A stretch of DNA of 64,000 nt from Flavobacterium sp. K5-23 (GCF_023278045.1 NZ_CP056783.1:2141501-2205500), one strand, 5' to 3'. Numbered from the stretch's first letter, positions 45,625 through 54,413 are shown. Numbers and translations are program-made. Notes: generated from the sequence alone by a model not told the origin.

Positions 45625-46455
45625 TTATATTTTTTTTATTTTATATTTCTCATCATAAGAAACTATGTTTTGTAGTTCTTCTAATGGAATTTCTTTTTCA
45701 CTGACTATCAATACTTCGGCAAAATTACTGCTCATACTTACATTCATCACGCCGTTTAAAGAAGAAAATTTGCCTGTAACGCTGTTCATACAACCACTAC
45801 AAGTAATACCTTCAAATGCATAAAGATCAACTTTGAATTCATTATTTTTTTTGAATTCAATAAATAATTCCGAGTTGGCTCTAGGTTCCACCGAATTTTG
45901 GGCAACTTCCATTTTCACAAAGTCAAAAGCGCTATTGAAAAGCATTTTATATTCTTCTAGGCTTCCGCCAAATGGTGGACTCACTTCAAATGTTCGATTG
46001 AATAATAATCCGGTTAATATCCCTTCTTCGGCTAAAAGCTGATGTATTTTCCAAACATATTTTTGGCGCATTGTAGGAGGCAATGCACAGAAAAAGGTTT
46101 GTTCAATAATCAAATCATAGCTGCCTTGGTGTTCGAAAAAATCTCCCAGAACAATTTTTATATTCGAATTAGAAGCAAATTTTTGATTGAGGTTCTCTAC
46201 AAGTGTTGGAGCAATATCAATCACCGTAACATTTGTAAATCCTTTTTCTAATAAGTATTCCGCTTCATACGTATTCCCACAACCAGGAATTAAAATGGCT
46301 GCGTTTTTATTTTCTAAGGTGTCAATATAGGTTTTAATAGGAGGGGAAACTTTGCCCAAATCCCAACCGGTAGCTGCAGCTTTGTACTGCGCATCCCAAT
46401 ATTCTTTATCTAGTGGTTTGTCACAAGAAACCACACAACATTGCTCGTTATTCAT
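45625..46455 (-). CDS. TPMT-family methyltransferase fused to a heavy-metal-associated (HMA) domain
   Basis: A 276-residue fusion. Residues 1-205 are a thiopurine-methyltransferase-type SAM enzyme: the family opening YWDAQYKAAATGWDLGK, SAM motif I in LIPGCGNTYEAEYL, VTVIDIAPTLV, and the PPTMRQKYVWKI segment. Residues about 210-276 are an HMA domain with the metal-binding pair C219 and C222 in GITCSGCMNSV. The N-terminus adds a third Cys cluster, CCVVSC. TPMT-like enzymes methylate S, Se, Te or halide substrates. The fusion is unusual and suggests that a metal or metalloid thiolate is the substrate or is brought to it. It overlaps the DUF202 gene by 8 bp. Confidence 0.88.
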   Translation of the reverse strand: MNNEQCCVVSCDKPLDKEYWDAQYKAAATGWDLGKVSPPIKTYIDTLENKNAAILIPGCGNTYEAEYLLEKGFTNVTVIDIAPTLVENLNQKFASNSNIKIVLGDFFEHQGSYDLIIEQTFFCALPPTMRQKYVWKIHQLLAEEGILTGLLFNRTFEVSPPFGGSLEEYKMLFNSAFDFVKMEVAQNSVEPRANSELFIEFKKNNEFKVDLYAFEGITCSGCMNSVTGKFSSLNGVMNVSMSSNFAEVLIVSEKEIPLEELQNIVSYDEKYKIKKI

Positions 46456-46747
46456 AATAATCTAATTTATAATCCCCGATATGTTTTTCATTTTCAAGGA
46501 TCATTTTTTTGTGTTTGAAAAAATTCACGATTCCTAGTATCAAAATGGCTAATGAAATAGCATAAAATGAAATTTCAAGGAGTACACCATTTTCAATTTT
46601 CAATACATTTCGAGTACTTAAACCTGCAACAGAAAAATACATAGCCGTCCTTAGAAAAGCTAAAAATGTTGTTTGATTGGCCAAAGTGGTTCTTTGTAAT
46701 GCTAATCGTTCTCTTAGGATTAAGTCTTTATTAATGGGATTTGTCAT
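46448..46747 (-). CDS. DUF202 (YidH) family membrane protein
   Basis: A 99-residue DUF202 protein. The family start RERLALQRTTLANQTTFLAFLRTA is clear (residues 11-34), followed by two membrane segments and a basic tail. Function unknown in the family. It overlaps the methyltransferase gene by 8 bp and follows the DUF2892 gene by 22 bp, so it belongs to the sulfur operon. Confidence 0.9.
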   Translation of the reverse strand: MTNPINKDLILRERLALQRTTLANQTTFLAFLRTAMYFSVAGLSTRNVLKIENGVLLEISFYAISLAILILGIVNFFKHKKMILENEKHIGDYKLDYYE

Positions 46748-46769
46748 TACTGTAATTTAGCTTCGTGTA

Positions 46770-46973
46770 TTATTTTTTTTCACAAGTATTAGATCCAAAA
46801 AGTGTATACATAGGGCAAACGCCCACAAAGCTGGTTATTAAAAATATAGCGGCAAAAGCTCCTAAAACTAAAGCAAGCGTACCGCTGATAATATTAGAAA
46901 AATACATTAGAGCTATAATAGCTGCTATTGTTATCCTGATAATTTTGTCGGTTAATCCCATGTTTTTTTTCAT
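46770..46973 (-). CDS. DUF2892 (YgaP-type membrane domain) protein
   Basis: A 67-residue inner-membrane protein with two hydrophobic helices, opening MKKNMGLTDKIIRITIAA and ending CPMYTLFGSNTCEKK. DUF2892 is the membrane domain of the rhodanese YgaP in E. coli; here it is a separate polypeptide, with the cytoplasmic cysteines at the end. In this operon it probably anchors or serves a sulfur-transfer step. The start could also be the ATG at codon 5. Confidence 0.9.
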   Translation of the reverse strand: MKKNMGLTDKIIRITIAAIIALMYFSNIISGTLALVLGAFAAIFLITSFVGVCPMYTLFGSNTCEKK

Positions 46974-47082
46974 AATAAAAGTTTTAATTAAATTAAAAAT
47001 ATTTTTGGTCTGAAGTAAATTTACGAGATAAATTGATGATAATCAGTTGTTTTTGTAAAAATTTAAGTATTAAACTCGGTTT

Positions 47083-48495
47083 TTACAATACTTTACTTTG
47101 GCAAACAAAATCAGTTTTAGGGATATTCGTTTTAGCGATAGCATTAAAACCACCTTCAACTTCAGAGAAATTTCTAAAACCTCTTGCTTGTAAAATGGAA
47201 GCTGCAATCATACTTCTATAGCCACCTGCACAATGAAGGAAGAAAGGCTCTTTTGGGTCAATATCTTTAATCCATTGATTGATATTTGCTAATGGACGAC
47301 TGTAGGCTTCATCAACGTGTTCTGCGCTATATTCAGTCTCTTTACGGATATCTACAACTTTACTTTCCCCAATTTTAACCTGTGCTGCAAATTCATCAGC
47401 AGTAATTCTATTTACGGTATCGATTTCTTTACCCGCTTTTTTCCAAGCTTCAAATCCGCCATCAAGATGACCTATCAAATTGTCAAAACCTACACGGCTT
47501 AAACGAGTAACTGATTCTTCTTCTTTTCCTAATTCGGTAATCAAAATGATTGGTTGATTCACATCGGCAACTAAAGCACCTACCCATGGAGCAAAATCTC
47601 CATCTATTCCTATATTTATTGATTGTGGAATAAATCCAACTGTGAAAATTCCATTTTTTCTAGTATCCAGAATTAAAGCACCAGTATCTTCTACAAGCGC
47701 TTCAAAATCGTTTACTGCAATTGCTCTCATTCCGTTGTTTAAAACAGTATCAAAGCTTGCGTATCCTTTTTTATTCATAGCTACATTCATCCCAAAATAA
47801 GCAGGAGGAGGCAATAAACCATCCGTAACTTCTTTTACAAATTCGGCTTCAGTCATATTGGCTCTCAAAGCATAATTGGTTTCTTTTTGGTTCCCAATTG
47901 TACCTACCGTTTCTTTGCTCATATTTTTTCCGCAAGCGCTACCAGCACCGTGAGCAGGATAAACAATCACATCATCAGCAAGAGTCATTATTTTAGTTCT
48001 TAACGAATGGAATAATGTAGCCGCTAATTGTTCTTGGGTCATTGAAGCCGATTTTTGAGCTAAATCTGGTCTTCCTACATCACCTATGAATAAAGTATCA
48101 CCAGAGAATATAGCGTGGTCTTTTCCATTTTCATCAATCAATAAATAAGTAGTACTCTCCATAGTATGTCCAGGAGTATGCAATACTTTTATTTGGATGT
48201 TTCCAATAGCGAATAACTGTCCATCAGTTGCAGTAATGGATTCAAATTCCGGATTTGCATTGGGACCATAAACAATAGGCGAACCCGTTTTTTTGCTTAG
48301 ATCAAGATGTCCTGATACAAAATCAGCATGGAAATGAGTTTCAAAAATATATTTAAGTTTTACATTATCACGTTCTAATCTATCTAGATAAGGTTGCACC
48401 TCGCGAAGTGGATCTATAATCGCTGCTTCTCCGTTTGAAGTAATATAGTAGGCACCTTGTGCTAAACATCCTGTATATATTTGTTCTATTTGCAT
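47083..48495 (-). CDS. MBL-fold persulfide dioxygenase-type hydrolase fused to two rhodanese domains
   Basis: A 470-residue protein. Residues 1-245 are an ETHE1-like metallo-beta-lactamase domain with the metal motif THFHAD (H54, H56, D58) and LHTPGHT downstream. Residues about 260-350 are a first rhodanese domain whose active-site loop (ILITELGKEEES) has no cysteine. Residues 365-460 are a second rhodanese domain with a full active site, HCAGGYRS, nucleophile C422. ETHE1-type proteins oxidise glutathione persulfide to sulfite; the rhodanese domain can then transfer sulfane sulfur. It is the main enzyme of the sulfur operon, followed by the DUF2892 gene. Confidence 0.93.
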   Translation of the reverse strand: MQIEQIYTGCLAQGAYYITSNGEAAIIDPLREVQPYLDRLERDNVKLKYIFETHFHADFVSGHLDLSKKTGSPIVYGPNANPEFESITATDGQLFAIGNIQIKVLHTPGHTMESTTYLLIDENGKDHAIFSGDTLFIGDVGRPDLAQKSASMTQEQLAATLFHSLRTKIMTLADDVIVYPAHGAGSACGKNMSKETVGTIGNQKETNYALRANMTEAEFVKEVTDGLLPPPAYFGMNVAMNKKGYASFDTVLNNGMRAIAVNDFEALVEDTGALILDTRKNGIFTVGFIPQSINIGIDGDFAPWVGALVADVNQPIILITELGKEEESVTRLSRVGFDNLIGHLDGGFEAWKKAGKEIDTVNRITADEFAAQVKIGESKVVDIRKETEYSAEHVDEAYSRPLANINQWIKDIDPKEPFFLHCAGGYRSMIAASILQARGFRNFSEVEGGFNAIAKTNIPKTDFVCQSKVL

Positions 48496-48522
48496 GGTAT
48501 ATTGTTTTATTATATTGTATTA

Positions 48523-48571
48523 CAAAGATAATCCTTGTTTTTAGATTTTAGAGTGACTATTGTTACACAAT
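48523..48571 (-). promoter_or_regulatory. Promoter with candidate Crp/Fnr-type site before the persulfide hydrolase gene
   Basis: On the minus strand, TATCTTTG (48530-48523) matches the -7 box 28 bp upstream of the ATG. The inverted repeat ATTGT/ACAAT with a 3-nt spacer (48559-48571) has its centre about 45 bp upstream of the expected start point, the position of a class II activator site. The Crp/Fnr regulator gene next door is the obvious candidate. No TTG -33 element at normal spacing was found, consistent with an activated promoter. Confidence 0.45.
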
Positions 48572-48576
48572 GTGTA

Positions 48577-49365
48577 TTATTTAAAGAAGATTTCTATAGT
48601 AATGATGTAAATTCCCATAACCAACACAAACCAGCCAAAAGCAGGTTTTAATTTGGCTCCGTCAATTTTTTTGGACAATTGGGTTCCTATAAACAAACCT
48701 AAAATAGCAATTCCTGAAATGCTGAAAAGTAATTTATAATCGAGTGTACTTCCGCCAATAATATCTCCCGTAAATCCTATTAATGAATTGATAAAAATTA
48801 TAAATAGGGAAGTTCCTACTGCTTTTTTCATTGGTAAATTAGCAAAAAATAATAATGCCGGAATAATCAAAAAGCCGCCTCCAGCTCCTAAAAAACCTAT
48901 TATTAAACCAACAAAGAACCCAATTACAGCAAGTTTTACAAAATTAAGTTCCTTTGCTTCGGTGCTTCTTTTTGTTTTCTTAATCATAGATACTGAAGTT
49001 GCAATCATAAGAAATGCAAATACAACCATAATCAATAGATTCTTTGTGATTTCAAAATCGCCAACATTAAATAGGCTGTCAGGAATAATGGGAAGGATAA
49101 TTTTTCTAATAAAAAGCAAAGAAAGAATAGAAGGTATGGCAAAAACTAAAGCTGATTTAATCTTTAGGTTTCCAAGTTTATAGTGATTAAAAGAACCTAT
49201 CATGGATGTCATTCCCACAATAAATAAGGAATAACTGGTAGCCTGTTCCGGGTTTACTTTAAAAAGATACACTAATATAGGTACCGCAAGTATGGAACCG
49301 CCGCCGCCTATCAAACCTAATGAAAGTCCAATTAATATTGAAAATAAGTAACCAAAATATTCCAT
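48577..49365 (-). CDS. TauE/SafE family sulfite exporter-like permease
   Basis: A 262-residue polytopic protein with eight hydrophobic segments in two halves. The N-terminal half-repeat is LIGLSLGLIGGGGSILAVP and the second is FFVGLIIGFLGAGGGFLIIP, the TauE/SafE signatures. It probably exports sulfite or related sulfur anions made by the persulfide dioxygenase encoded next to it. It is separated from the hydrolase gene by 81 bp holding its promoter, and from the Crp/Fnr gene by 160 bp. Confidence 0.92.
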   Translation of the reverse strand: MEYFGYLFSILIGLSLGLIGGGGSILAVPILVYLFKVNPEQATSYSLFIVGMTSMIGSFNHYKLGNLKIKSALVFAIPSILSLLFIRKIILPIIPDSLFNVGDFEITKNLLIMVVFAFLMIATSVSMIKKTKRSTEAKELNFVKLAVIGFFVGLIIGFLGAGGGFLIIPALLFFANLPMKKAVGTSLFIIFINSLIGFTGDIIGGSTLDYKLLFSISGIAILGLFIGTQLSKKIDGAKLKPAFGWFVLVMGIYIITIEIFFK

Positions 49366-49525
49366 TTATAAATTTTTATACAAAGGTGTGACCTGAAATT
49401 TTAAAAAACAGTAACTTTTATCACATAAGGAAGTTAGTGTTCAGTGTTCAGTCTTTCAGTGTTCAGTTTTAATAAGTTTTTTTTCGTTTTTACAGACCAG
49501 AGAACTACTGACAACTATATACTGT

Positions 49526-50155
49526 TTACTCTCCTAAAAGCTCAATATGGTTACGATGTAAGCGAACCATTCCTCGTTGTTCCATTTTCTTGAGTAAGCG
49601 GGAAATCACTTCTCTGGAAGTATTGAGATCAGTTCCTATTTCTTGATGTGATAATTTCAAATCTTTACATCCACAGGATTCGGAGTTGCGTTTTAAATAA
49701 AATTCCAATCGCTCGTCCATAGCACGAAAAGCGATACTATCCACCACTTCTAATACTTCTTCAAAACGAGTACGATATGTGAAAATCACAAAGTCAGACC
49801 AGCTGCGGTGCTCCATCATCCATTTTTCCATTAAAGGAAGCGGAATCATAATTAAATCGATATCCTCAATGGCTTTGGCCATTATTTGGCTCGTTTGCGT
49901 TTTTGATGCACATATCATCGAAATGGCACACGCTTGTCCCGGTTGTATGTAATACATAAAAAATTCACCACCGTTTTCTCCTTCACGATAAATCTTAATT
50001 TGGCCTTTAGTAAGCATCATCGTAAAGTTGATGTACTGGCCTGTACGCATTAAGACATCTCCTGCTTTGTAGGATTGAAAAACAGCATTCTCTTCAATTT
50101 CTTTAATAAGTTCGTTAGAAAACGAGGGGAATATTTCTTTTAAAGAATCGTGCAT
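49526..50155 (-). CDS. Crp/Fnr family transcriptional regulator
   Basis: A 209-residue regulator: cyclic-nucleotide-binding-like beta-roll (residues 10-125, for example AGDVLMRTGQYINFTMMLTKG), a dimerisation helix and a winged helix-turn-helix (residues 160-205, LSHQEIGTDLNTSREVISRLLK). It lacks the four-Cys cluster of FNR, so oxygen sensing through Fe-S is unlikely. Cysteines are present in the sensor domain (AISMICAS) and in a SCGCK motif at about residues 155-159 before the HTH. It heads the sulfur operon and is the likely activator or sensor of sulfide stress. Confidence 0.93.
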   Translation of the reverse strand: MHDSLKEIFPSFSNELIKEIEENAVFQSYKAGDVLMRTGQYINFTMMLTKGQIKIYREGENGGEFFMYYIQPGQACAISMICASKTQTSQIMAKAIEDIDLIMIPLPLMEKWMMEHRSWSDFVIFTYRTRFEEVLEVVDSIAFRAMDERLEFYLKRNSESCGCKDLKLSHQEIGTDLNTSREVISRLLKKMEQRGMVRLHRNHIELLGE

Positions 50156-50442
50156 TTGGTTGTTTTTTAAGATGATAATTGGGATGTATTACTGTAAAAG
50201 TACGTTAAATTAATAGGAGTTTTTTCAAAGCCAGATTATATTTATTAGAAACGGATTCTGATTTTTAAAGTGCATTTCCTATCGATTTAATGGGCTTTTT
50301 ATTTAGGATTTATCAGTTAAATGTGTAATTGACTGATTATTACGTCTTGGCGAAATCGTTTTCTTAGATTTATTCTTAAAATCATATTAATAGAGTTCCG
50401 AGTATGATAAAATCGTTGTATTTTTACAAAAAAACTAACACG

Positions 50443-50754
50443 ATGAATTTAACACAGGAAGAATGGATTGCTCGTTTTGAAGAAGACGATGATTCACTGA
50501 TTTTAGATGTAAGGACAGAGGACGAATATAATGATGGTATTATTGCGAATGCTAAGAATATTGACTTTTATAAAGGGCAGGATTTTATTACTGAACTTGA
50601 AAAATTAGATAAAAATCTAAATTACTTTGTCTATTGTAGATCTGGCGCCAGAAGTGGAAAAGCATGTGAAATAATGAACGAATTAGGATTTGAAAATGCC
50701 TATAATTTATCCGGCGGAATATTAGATTGGGGTGGAGATATCGTCTCTCCCTAA
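50443..50754 (+). CDS. Rhodanese-like domain protein
   Basis: A 103-residue single-domain sulfurtransferase. The rhodanese opening LILDVRTEDEYNDG is followed by the active-site loop YCRSGARSGKAC with the nucleophile Cys about residue 66. The frame can be extended to 50404 but the ATG at 50443 (MNLTQEEWIARF) gives the normal length. It is divergent from the Crp/Fnr gene and adds a fourth rhodanese active site or domain to the locus. It may move sulfane sulfur to cellular acceptors. Confidence 0.94.
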   Translation: MNLTQEEWIARFEEDDDSLILDVRTEDEYNDGIIANAKNIDFYKGQDFITELEKLDKNLNYFVYCRSGARSGKACEIMNELGFENAYNLSGGILDWGGDIVSP

Positions 50755-50759
50755 CTATT

Positions 50760-50783
50760 AAAGAGGCTAATGCCTCTTTTTTT
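50760..50783 (+). terminator. Terminator of the rhodanese gene
   Basis: A perfect 8-bp stem (AAAGAGGC/GCCTCTTT) with a 4-nt loop, followed by a run of T. It begins 5 bp after the stop codon. Confidence 0.85.
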
Positions 50784-50825
50784 ATGCGATAAAACCAAAA
50801 AACAAACTAAAAAAGCAACCAAATT

Positions 50826-52406
50826 ATGAATGTAATACCAGAAGAGTTTCAAATTAAAGAATTACTCAATCAGAATACTTATTTAGTAAATGGAGAATTA
50901 AAAAAATGGGAAGGACAAACATCTCCGGTTTTCTCTACCATTTCTTCTACTGAAGAATATGCCCCAACAATATTAGGATCGATTCCATTTATGGGAGAGA
51001 AAGAAGCGTTAGAAGCTGTTGATGCCGCCGCTGCCGCTTATAATAACGGTCAAGGATTATGGCCAACAATGAAAGTTGTGGATCGCATTAAGTGCATGCA
51101 AAATTTTGTTACACAAATGCAGGCTACCCGTAATGAAGTTGTAAAATATTTAATGTGGGAAATAGGGAAATCATTGCCTGATTCTCAGAAAGAGTTTGAC
51201 CGTACCGTAGAATACATCTATGACACTATCGAGGATTACAAACAATTAGATAGAGATGGTGCTCGTTTTACTAAAAGCCAAGGAGTTAATGCCATGGTGC
51301 GTAGAGGACCGCTTGGAGTTGTATTATGCCTTGGACCGTATAACTATCCTTTGAACGAAACGTTCAGTTTACTTATTCCTGCTTTGATAATGGGGAATAC
51401 CCTTGTTTTTAAACCGGCTAAACACGGCGTATTGCTTATTTCGCCACTATTGGAAGCTTTTAGAAGCAGTTTTCCAAAAGGAGCTATCAACATTCTTTAC
51501 GGTAGAGGTAGAGAAGTAGCCAGTCCAATAATGGCATCAGGTAAAGTAGATATCCTTGCTTTGATAGGCAATAGTAAGTCGGCAATTGCTTTGCAGGATT
51601 TACATCCAAATAAAAACCGATTGCGTTTAATTTTAGGCTTGGAAGCCAAAAACCCTGCGATAATCCTTCCGGATGCCGACTTAGATTTGGCCATCCAAGA
51701 ATGTCTTGCGGGATCCTTATCCTTTAATGGACAGCGTTGCACCGCTTTAAAAATTCTATATGTACACGAAACGATTGCTGAAGAATTCAATAAACGATTT
51801 GCTGCCAAAGTGGATGCACTTCCTTTTGGTAATCCTTGGGATAATGGCGCAATGTTGACTCCGTTACCAGAAAAAGAAAAGCCAGCATACATACAAGAAT
51901 TAATAGATGATGCCGTAAGTAAAGGCGCTAAAGTTATTAATGAAAAAGGAGGGGAGCATTCGCCTAATTTCATCTTCCCTGCGGTTTTGTATCCCATAAA
52001 CAAGGAAATGAGGGTGTATCAGGAAGAACAGTTTGGACCAGTAGTGCCTATTATCACTTTCAAGGACATTCAAGAGCCACTAAACGATATGGCGGAATCT
52101 AACTATGGCCAACAGGTAAGTTTGTTTGGGAAAGACATTAAAACCATTGCGCCACTAATTGATACACTGGTAAATCTAGTTTGTCGTGTAAACTTGAACA
52201 GTTCTTGCCAGAGAGGACCGGATATTTATCCGTTTACGGGTAGGAAAGATTCGGCAGTAGGGACATTGAGTATTCACGATGCGTTGCGTTCGTTTTCTAT
52301 TAGAACCTTTGTAGCTTCTAAAGACAATGACTATAACAACGAAATCTTGCAAGCGCTATTAAACAGTAAAGAATCTAATTTCATTACGACTGATTATATT
52401 TTGTAA
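50826..52406 (+). CDS. gapN: NADP-dependent non-phosphorylating glyceraldehyde-3-phosphate dehydrogenase
   Basis: A 526-residue aldehyde-dehydrogenase superfamily enzyme. The catalytic pair is E273 in [10 protein letters not shown] and C305 in [10 protein letters not shown]; the NADP site includes [10 protein letters not shown] and FKPAKHG. The sequence around [14 protein letters not shown] and the ending [12 protein letters not shown] are typical of the bacterial and plant GAPN group, which oxidises G3P directly to 3-phosphoglycerate and makes NADPH. It has no obvious operon partner. A general succinic-semialdehyde or lactaldehyde dehydrogenase is less likely. Confidence 0.88.
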   Translation: MNVIPEEFQIKELLNQNTYLVNGELKKWEGQTSPVFSTISSTEEYAPTILGSIPFMGEKEALEAVDAAAAAYNNGQGLWPTMKVVDRIKCMQNFVTQMQATRNEVVKYLMWEIGKSLPDSQKEFDRTVEYIYDTIEDYKQLDRDGARFTKSQGVNAMVRRGPLGVVLCLGPYNYPLNETFSLLIPALIMGNTLVFKPAKHGVLLISPLLEAFRSSFPKGAINILYGRGREVASPIMASGKVDILALIGNSKSAIALQDLHPNKNRLRLILGLEAKNPAIILPDADLDLAIQECLAGSLSFNGQRCTALKILYVHETIAEEFNKRFAAKVDALPFGNPWDNGAMLTPLPEKEKPAYIQELIDDAVSKGAKVINEKGGEHSPNFIFPAVLYPINKEMRVYQEEQFGPVVPIITFKDIQEPLNDMAESNYGQQVSLFGKDIKTIAPLIDTLVNLVCRVNLNSSCQRGPDIYPFTGRKDSAVGTLSIHDALRSFSIRTFVASKDNDYNNEILQALLNSKESNFITTDYIL

Positions 52407-52455
52407 TTTGTTTTATTTTGATTGGTGTAATTTTTTTTTTTTTAAAAAGTTATAA

Positions 52456-52731
52456 AATGACGTTTGAGTTTTTAAGTTGAATTCAATTACAAACTAAAAT
52501 TACTGTTATTTACGAGGTTAAAGTGTCCTTAGCTTCCGCAGTCGAGTGTCAAATGTTTGAAGAATACTTAAAAAGAAAAGCTGTTTGAGCGTAGCGAGTT
52601 CTTTTCTTTTAGTATTCGAGAACTAATTTGACCGACGAGGGAGTGTAGACTTGATTTTTTTGTTTCTTTTTTGATCAAGCAAAAAAGAAAATTGGTAAAA
52701 CATAATTTTTTACTTTCAACAAAACGTCATT
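52456..52731 (-). mobile_element. MITE-like non-coding element, copy B (276 bp)
   Basis: Reverse-oriented relative of the element at 15759-16071, with the same perfect 10-bp terminal inverted repeats (AATGACGTTT at 52456-52465, AAACGTCATT at 52722-52731). The outer sequence near the MITE right end and the shared core ACTCCCTCGTCGGTCAAATT are conserved. The middle part is shorter by about 37 bp. It follows gapN by 50 bp. Confidence 0.65.
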
Positions 52732-53082
52732 GGTAGTATTTTTGGCTTGATAATCGTGAATTATTACACCTATATTGAATAAGCCAATACCTGAAATTTT
52801 CGAAAGTATCGGGAATCTTAGTAACTAGTTCTCGATACATTTTTTTAAGCTTGAAAGTTTTTTTGAAATAATAAGTTTTTTAGAAGCTTAAAAAACCACT
52901 CGAACTGACGGTGGAAACCATAAACCACAATAGAAGTGTTTATCATAAAATAGAAAAACCGCAATAGTTTAACACTGTTGCGGTCTTTTGGGTTTATTTC
53001 GAATAATAAAAACATCTAATCAATTGAAAATCAGTAATTATGATTAAATTTATACTTTGAATTAACTTAAAAAAATAACAGT
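52732..53082. other. Intergenic region after the MITE-like element
   Basis: About 350 bp without a plausible gene. It contains the hairpin at 52958-52984. The 53083 lipoprotein gene presumably has its promoter in the last 100 bp, but no clear TAnnTTTG box was found. Confidence 0.4.
52958..52984. terminator. Hairpin in the intergenic region (weak terminator)
   Basis: 11-bp arms (ACCGCAATAGT/ACTGTTGCGGT, one G-T pair) followed by CTTTTGGGTTT. No gene ends nearby on the plus strand except gapN, 550 bp away, so it could be a leftover terminator or serve an unannotated RNA. Confidence 0.4.
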
Positions 53083-53799
53083 ATGGAACACATTAAAAAG
53101 TTTTTGAAACCCGTTTTATTAGTCGTTTTAATTCTAAGTATTTTTTCGTGTAAAAACAATAAAACAGAAAAAGAAGAGGAACCGCATACTATGGAAGAAG
53201 CTGAAATGCCTATGACTGAATTTATGCCTTTTAAAGTAATTACGGTTAAACACAAAGTGGCAAACTACGAAAAGTGGCGAATAGAATATGACGCTCACGA
53301 TTCGATCAGGCAAGCTTATGGAATAACACATTATGTTTTAGGGAGAGGAATGGATGACCCCAATGTAATTGTGGTCATTAATAAAATTAATGATGTACAA
53401 AAAGCCAAAGAGTTCAGCAAGCTTCCCGCTCTAAAAGAAGCTATGAAAAAAGCAGGGGTAATAGGCGCACCTGAATTTTCTTATTATGATGTAATAAGAA
53501 ACGATGACGCCACAATCAATCTAAAAGACCGATTAATGGTGACCCACCGCGTAAAAGATTTTGACGCCTGGCTCAAAGTCTATGATACCGAAGGAATAAA
53601 CAAGAGATCAGAGGAAGGACTTATAGACAGGGGAATGGCTAGAGGTGTGGACGACCCTAATGTGGTGACAGTAGTATTTGCCATTTCTGATATGGAAAAA
53701 GCAAAGGCCAGCATCACTTCTGAAGCAAAGAAAAAACTAATGACCGAAGCCGGAGTAGAAGGTGTTCCGCAAATGTTCTATTATAAGATGGTGGATTAG
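53083..53799 (+). CDS. Lipoprotein with two tandem dimeric alpha/beta-barrel-like repeats
   Basis: A 238-residue protein with a lipoprotein signal (residues 1-23, lipid Cys23 in IFSCKNN), an acidic linker (residues 28-45) and two repeats of about 90 residues (50-140 and 147-238). Each repeat has a first strand ending with W (YEKWRIEYD, FDAWLKVYD), a G-x-x-R-G-M/V-DDPNV centre and a closing VEGVPQMFYYK or APEFSYYDV. This resembles the antibiotic-biosynthesis-monooxygenase-like fold, so a fused intramolecular dimer is likely. Function unknown. It is terminated by a strong hairpin 20 bp after the stop. Confidence 0.75.
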   Translation: MEHIKKFLKPVLLVVLILSIFSCKNNKTEKEEEPHTMEEAEMPMTEFMPFKVITVKHKVANYEKWRIEYDAHDSIRQAYGITHYVLGRGMDDPNVIVVINKINDVQKAKEFSKLPALKEAMKKAGVIGAPEFSYYDVIRNDDATINLKDRLMVTHRVKDFDAWLKVYDTEGINKRSEEGLIDRGMARGVDDPNVVTVVFAISDMEKAKASITSEAKKKLMTEAGVEGVPQMFYYKMVD

Positions 53800-53817
53800 T
53801 ATTTTATAAAAATAGTT

Positions 53818-53857
53818 AAAAGAGCTTTTTCGTTTTAATTGCGAAACAGCTCTTTTT
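53818..53857 (+). terminator. Terminator of the two-repeat lipoprotein gene
   Basis: A 9-bp outer stem (AAAAGAGCT/AGCTCTTTT) and an inner TTTCG/CGAAA stem, followed by CTTTTTT. The hairpin starts about 20 bp after the stop codon. Confidence 0.85.
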
Positions 53858-54026
53858 CTTTTTAAAATCATCATAATATAGTACATAAAATAAATAGCTT
53901 GCATATATTTGGTTTACTAATTAATGATGTAGAAATAGCACTAAAGATTATAAAACAGAATAGTGGAATTTCTAATGCCGAGTTCGTTAATAATTAACTT
54001 TAAGTATTCAAATAACAGCGTATATT

Positions 54027-54413
54027 ATGGTAATAGTGGCAAAATGGATTGTGATACTATTTGGGTTATTTATCATTTATTCCGGCTTTATAATGCTTTT
54101 TGCTCCTTTAAAAGCTTTAAATACCTTAAGAAAAGCAGCAAGCACAAATTTCATCAACTATGCTGAAATAACCATAAGAATGATTCCTGCTATTGGGTTA
54201 ATTCTTTATTCTGATTTTTCTAAATGCGCTTTACTCTTCAAGTTATTAGGAGGATTTATGCTTCTAACTTCTTTAGTGCTTTATTTTGTCCCACGACGTA
54301 TCCATCACAGTTATTCGATGAGGTGTGCGGATTTAATTAAGCCTTTGTATTTTCAATTCATTTCTATTTTAGCCTTTCTATTTGGAGGTGTGTTGATTTA
54401 CTGTGTGGTGTAA
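54027..54413 (+). CDS. Hypothetical four-helix membrane protein
   Basis: A 128-residue protein with four hydrophobic segments (about residues 4-22, 47-64, 68-87, 108-127). Charged loops are short (KALNTLRKAASTN after the first helix and RRIHHSYSMR before the last). No domain was recognised. It is probably an inner-membrane protein. The frame has normal codon use. No operon partner. Confidence 0.6.
   Translation: MVIVAKWIVILFGLFIIYSGFIMLFAPLKALNTLRKAASTNFINYAEITIRMIPAIGLILYSDFSKCALLFKLLGGFMLLTSLVLYFVPRRIHHSYSMRCADLIKPLYFQFISILAFLFGGVLIYCVV

Noticed and set aside
49437..49470. Repeated CAGTGTTCAGT units near the Crp/Fnr gene
   Set aside because: Only a short, imperfect tandem repeat; no regulatory layout or other copies of similar length in the window.
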